Source: Propionivibrio sp. (GTDB lineage Bacteria > Pseudomonadota > Gammaproteobacteria > Burkholderiales > Rhodocyclaceae). Taken from it: DNA of 8,162 bases. Positions 7,203 to 8,162 of this stretch are shown in pieces. The position numbers and the translations under genes were made by a program. How positions within the stretch are numbered: position 1 is the first letter of the stretch; each line of letters begins with the position of its first letter. Where the stretch lies: NCBI GenBank assembly GCA_003249625.1, contig QKII01000045.1:1-8162 (forward strand), given 5' to 3'. The notes below the pieces were generated by a model. That model was not told where the DNA came from. It did no database searches and saw nothing but the letters and a program-made list of their open reading frames with translations.

Positions 7203-7226
7203 CCGGCCCGGTCGTAACCAGGCCGG
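7203..7226 (-). other. GC-rich stem-loop downstream of the binding-protein stop codon
   Basis: On the minus strand CCGGCCTGG-TTACGA-CCGGGCCGG forms a 9-bp stem with one G-U pair and a 6-nt loop, starting 11 nt after the TAA of the binding-protein gene. The bases that follow are C-rich rather than T-rich, so it is not an intrinsic terminator alone. It is well placed to block 3' exonucleases and stabilise the binding-protein message. Confidence 0.55.
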
Positions 7227-7237
7227 TGAAGAACGAC

Positions 7238-8162
7238 TTATTTGTATTGCTTCGTGCTTTCCAGGATTTCCTTGGCGTTCGGCACGGTCTTGTAGAACAG
7301 CTCCCAAGTCTGTTCGCCTGCCTTGTGCAGTGCCAGCTTCATGTCGGATGACGGTTCGCTGATCGATCCGCCACCTTTCTTGATTTCCTCAATGGCTTTT
7401 TTCTCGACATCAGCCGCCATCTTCCAGACCTCTTCAGACGAGCGCTTCGCTGCGTCTTCGAAGATTTTTTTGTCTTCCGGCGGCAGCTTGTTGTAGAAAT
7501 CGTTGTTGATGTAGAGCGAGTGAATGACCAGCAGGTGGCCGGAGAGCGTGATCTGCGGCGCAATTTCGTACATCTTCAGTGCAACGATGTCGGAGAAGGG
7601 GCTGTCGCCGCCATCGATGGTGCCTTGATCAAGCGCCGACGGGACTTCGGCGAAAGGCATTGGTTGTCCGCTCTGTCCGAGATTCTTGGCGAACTCGATG
7701 TAAAGGGGGATGTTTGGCACGCGCATGCGCAACCCCTTCAGGTCAGCCACTTCCTTGATCGGCTTTTTCGTGTAGAAGTGCCGGAAACCAAGGGGGAATG
7801 CGTTTAGCGCCGTCAGGCCGGATTTCTCCGGAAAGCCCTTGTTGATCAACTCGAATGTCTTTCCGTTCATCGCGCGATGGGCGTGCTCCAGGTTGTCATA
7901 GAGCATCGGCGCTTCGAGCATCGCCATGGCGGGGAATATGGCGCCGGTCTGCGTGCCGGTTGCACACATCTGAATAATTCCCTTCCGAGTCTGGGCGATG
8001 TAGGCAGCTTCCTTGCCAAGCTGGCTGTTCGGGAACACCTGCACGTCGTACTTGCCCTTCGTGGCTTCCATGACGTACTTGGCGAACAGCTTCATGCCGA
8101 CGGTTTCGGGCTCGCCATCCGGCTTCATGCCGGCGATCTTGACCACGATCTTGTCGGCGGCG
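7238..8162 (-). CDS. dctP: TRAP transporter solute-binding protein (DctP type), N-terminus off window
   Basis: The periplasmic receptor of the TRAP system; it captures the substrate and hands it to DctQM. 307 residues are visible to the right edge. The edge reads A-A-D-K-I-V-V-K, which looks like the end of a signal peptide ('AA') and the start of the mature protein, so the true start is probably 20-30 codons past the edge. The GTG at 8144-8146 is an internal Val. Family features: 'FPNSQLGKE' near the N-terminus, 'ADLKGLRMRVPNIPLYIEF' (7690-7743), where the second Arg (7721-7723) matches the carboxylate-clamping Arg of TRAP receptors, 'MPFAEVPSALDQGTIDGG', and 'LPPEDKKIFEDAAK'. This Arg implies a carboxylate-bearing substrate. 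The usual 'E-N-P' after 'DGQ' is 'D-S-P' here. The gene would be first of the minus-strand cluster in this window. Confidence 0.95.
   Translation of the reverse strand, partial: AADKIVVKIAGMKPDGEPETVGMKLFAKYVMEATKGKYDVQVFPNSQLGKEAAYIAQTRKGIIQMCATGTQTGAIFPAMAMLEAPMLYDNLEHAHRAMNGKTFELINKGFPEKSGLTALNAFPLGFRHFYTKKPIKEVADLKGLRMRVPNIPLYIEFAKNLGQSGQPMPFAEVPSALDQGTIDGGDSPFSDIVALKMYEIAPQITLSGHLLVIHSLYINNDFYNKLPPEDKKIFEDAAKRSSEEVWKMAADVEKKAIEEIKKGGGSISEPSSDMKLALHKAGEQTWELFYKTVPNAKEILESTKQYK

Larger units (their letters stand above)
7071..7237 (-). other. dctP-dctQ intergenic region
   Basis: This 167-bp non-coding gap is the only sizeable one in the window. Reading in the direction of transcription it holds a GC-rich hairpin just after the binding-protein stop, a second nested inverted repeat ending in T-runs, a possible 10-codon leader frame and the dctQ Shine-Dalgarno. 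I see no convincing sigma-70 or sigma-54 promoter; TTGATA near 7124-7129 lacks a good partner at proper spacing. The layout fits partial termination or mRNA processing that leaves more binding-protein message than permease message, as is common for binding-protein-dependent transporters. Confidence 0.6.

Noticed and set aside
7092..7307. A 71-codon minus-strand frame running from the end of dctP into the intergenic gap
   Set aside because: It starts inside dctP in another frame, has no Shine-Dalgarno that I can see, and its hydrophobic patch comes from the T-runs and hairpin sequence.
8144..8146. GTG as the start of the binding protein
   Set aside because: It would remove the export signal. 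In-frame codons continue to the window edge and look like a signal-peptide cleavage site followed by the mature N-terminus.

Overview
The window is a compact, GC-rich bacterial segment. It looks chromosomal and proteobacterial. Protein style (TRAP carrier, HAD-IIA phosphatase, Na/Pi-PhoU and SulP-STAS proteins) and codon use suggest a betaproteobacterium, possibly Rhodocyclales-like. That placement is inference; no rRNA or other marker gene is present.

Layout. Bases 1-543 (+) hold the C-terminal effector domain of an IclR-type regulator; its DNA-binding half lies off the left edge. Everything else is on the minus strand and is read from right to left. From the right edge these are: a TRAP solute-binding protein (7238-8162, signal peptide off the edge), a structured 167-bp gap, TRAP small permease dctQ (6549-7070), TRAP large permease dctM (5269-6546), a HAD-IIA phosphatase (4498-5268), a Na/phosphate cotransporter with a PhoU-like tail (2796-4484), and a SulP anion transporter with STAS and cyclic-nucleotide-binding-like domains (547-2760). 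The last gene converges on the IclR gene with only 3 bp between their stop codons.

How the genes may work together. From dctQ to sulP the gaps are 2, 0, 13 and 35 bp, which is what one transcript would look like. The TRAP system would import an organic acid. The HAD enzyme could remove phosphate from a sugar or acid phosphate inside the cell. The NptA-type protein could move the released phosphate, and the SulP protein another anion. This functional link is inference from gene order only. The dctP-dctQ gap contains two nested or adjacent hairpins and two T-runs, which suggests partial termination so that the binding protein is made in excess.

No mobile element, CRISPR array, tRNA or rRNA was seen. 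No clearly new system is evident. The most unusual items are the three-part SulP-STAS-cNBD protein with a degraded nucleotide-binding motif, and the packing of a phosphatase and two inorganic-anion carriers behind a TRAP operon.
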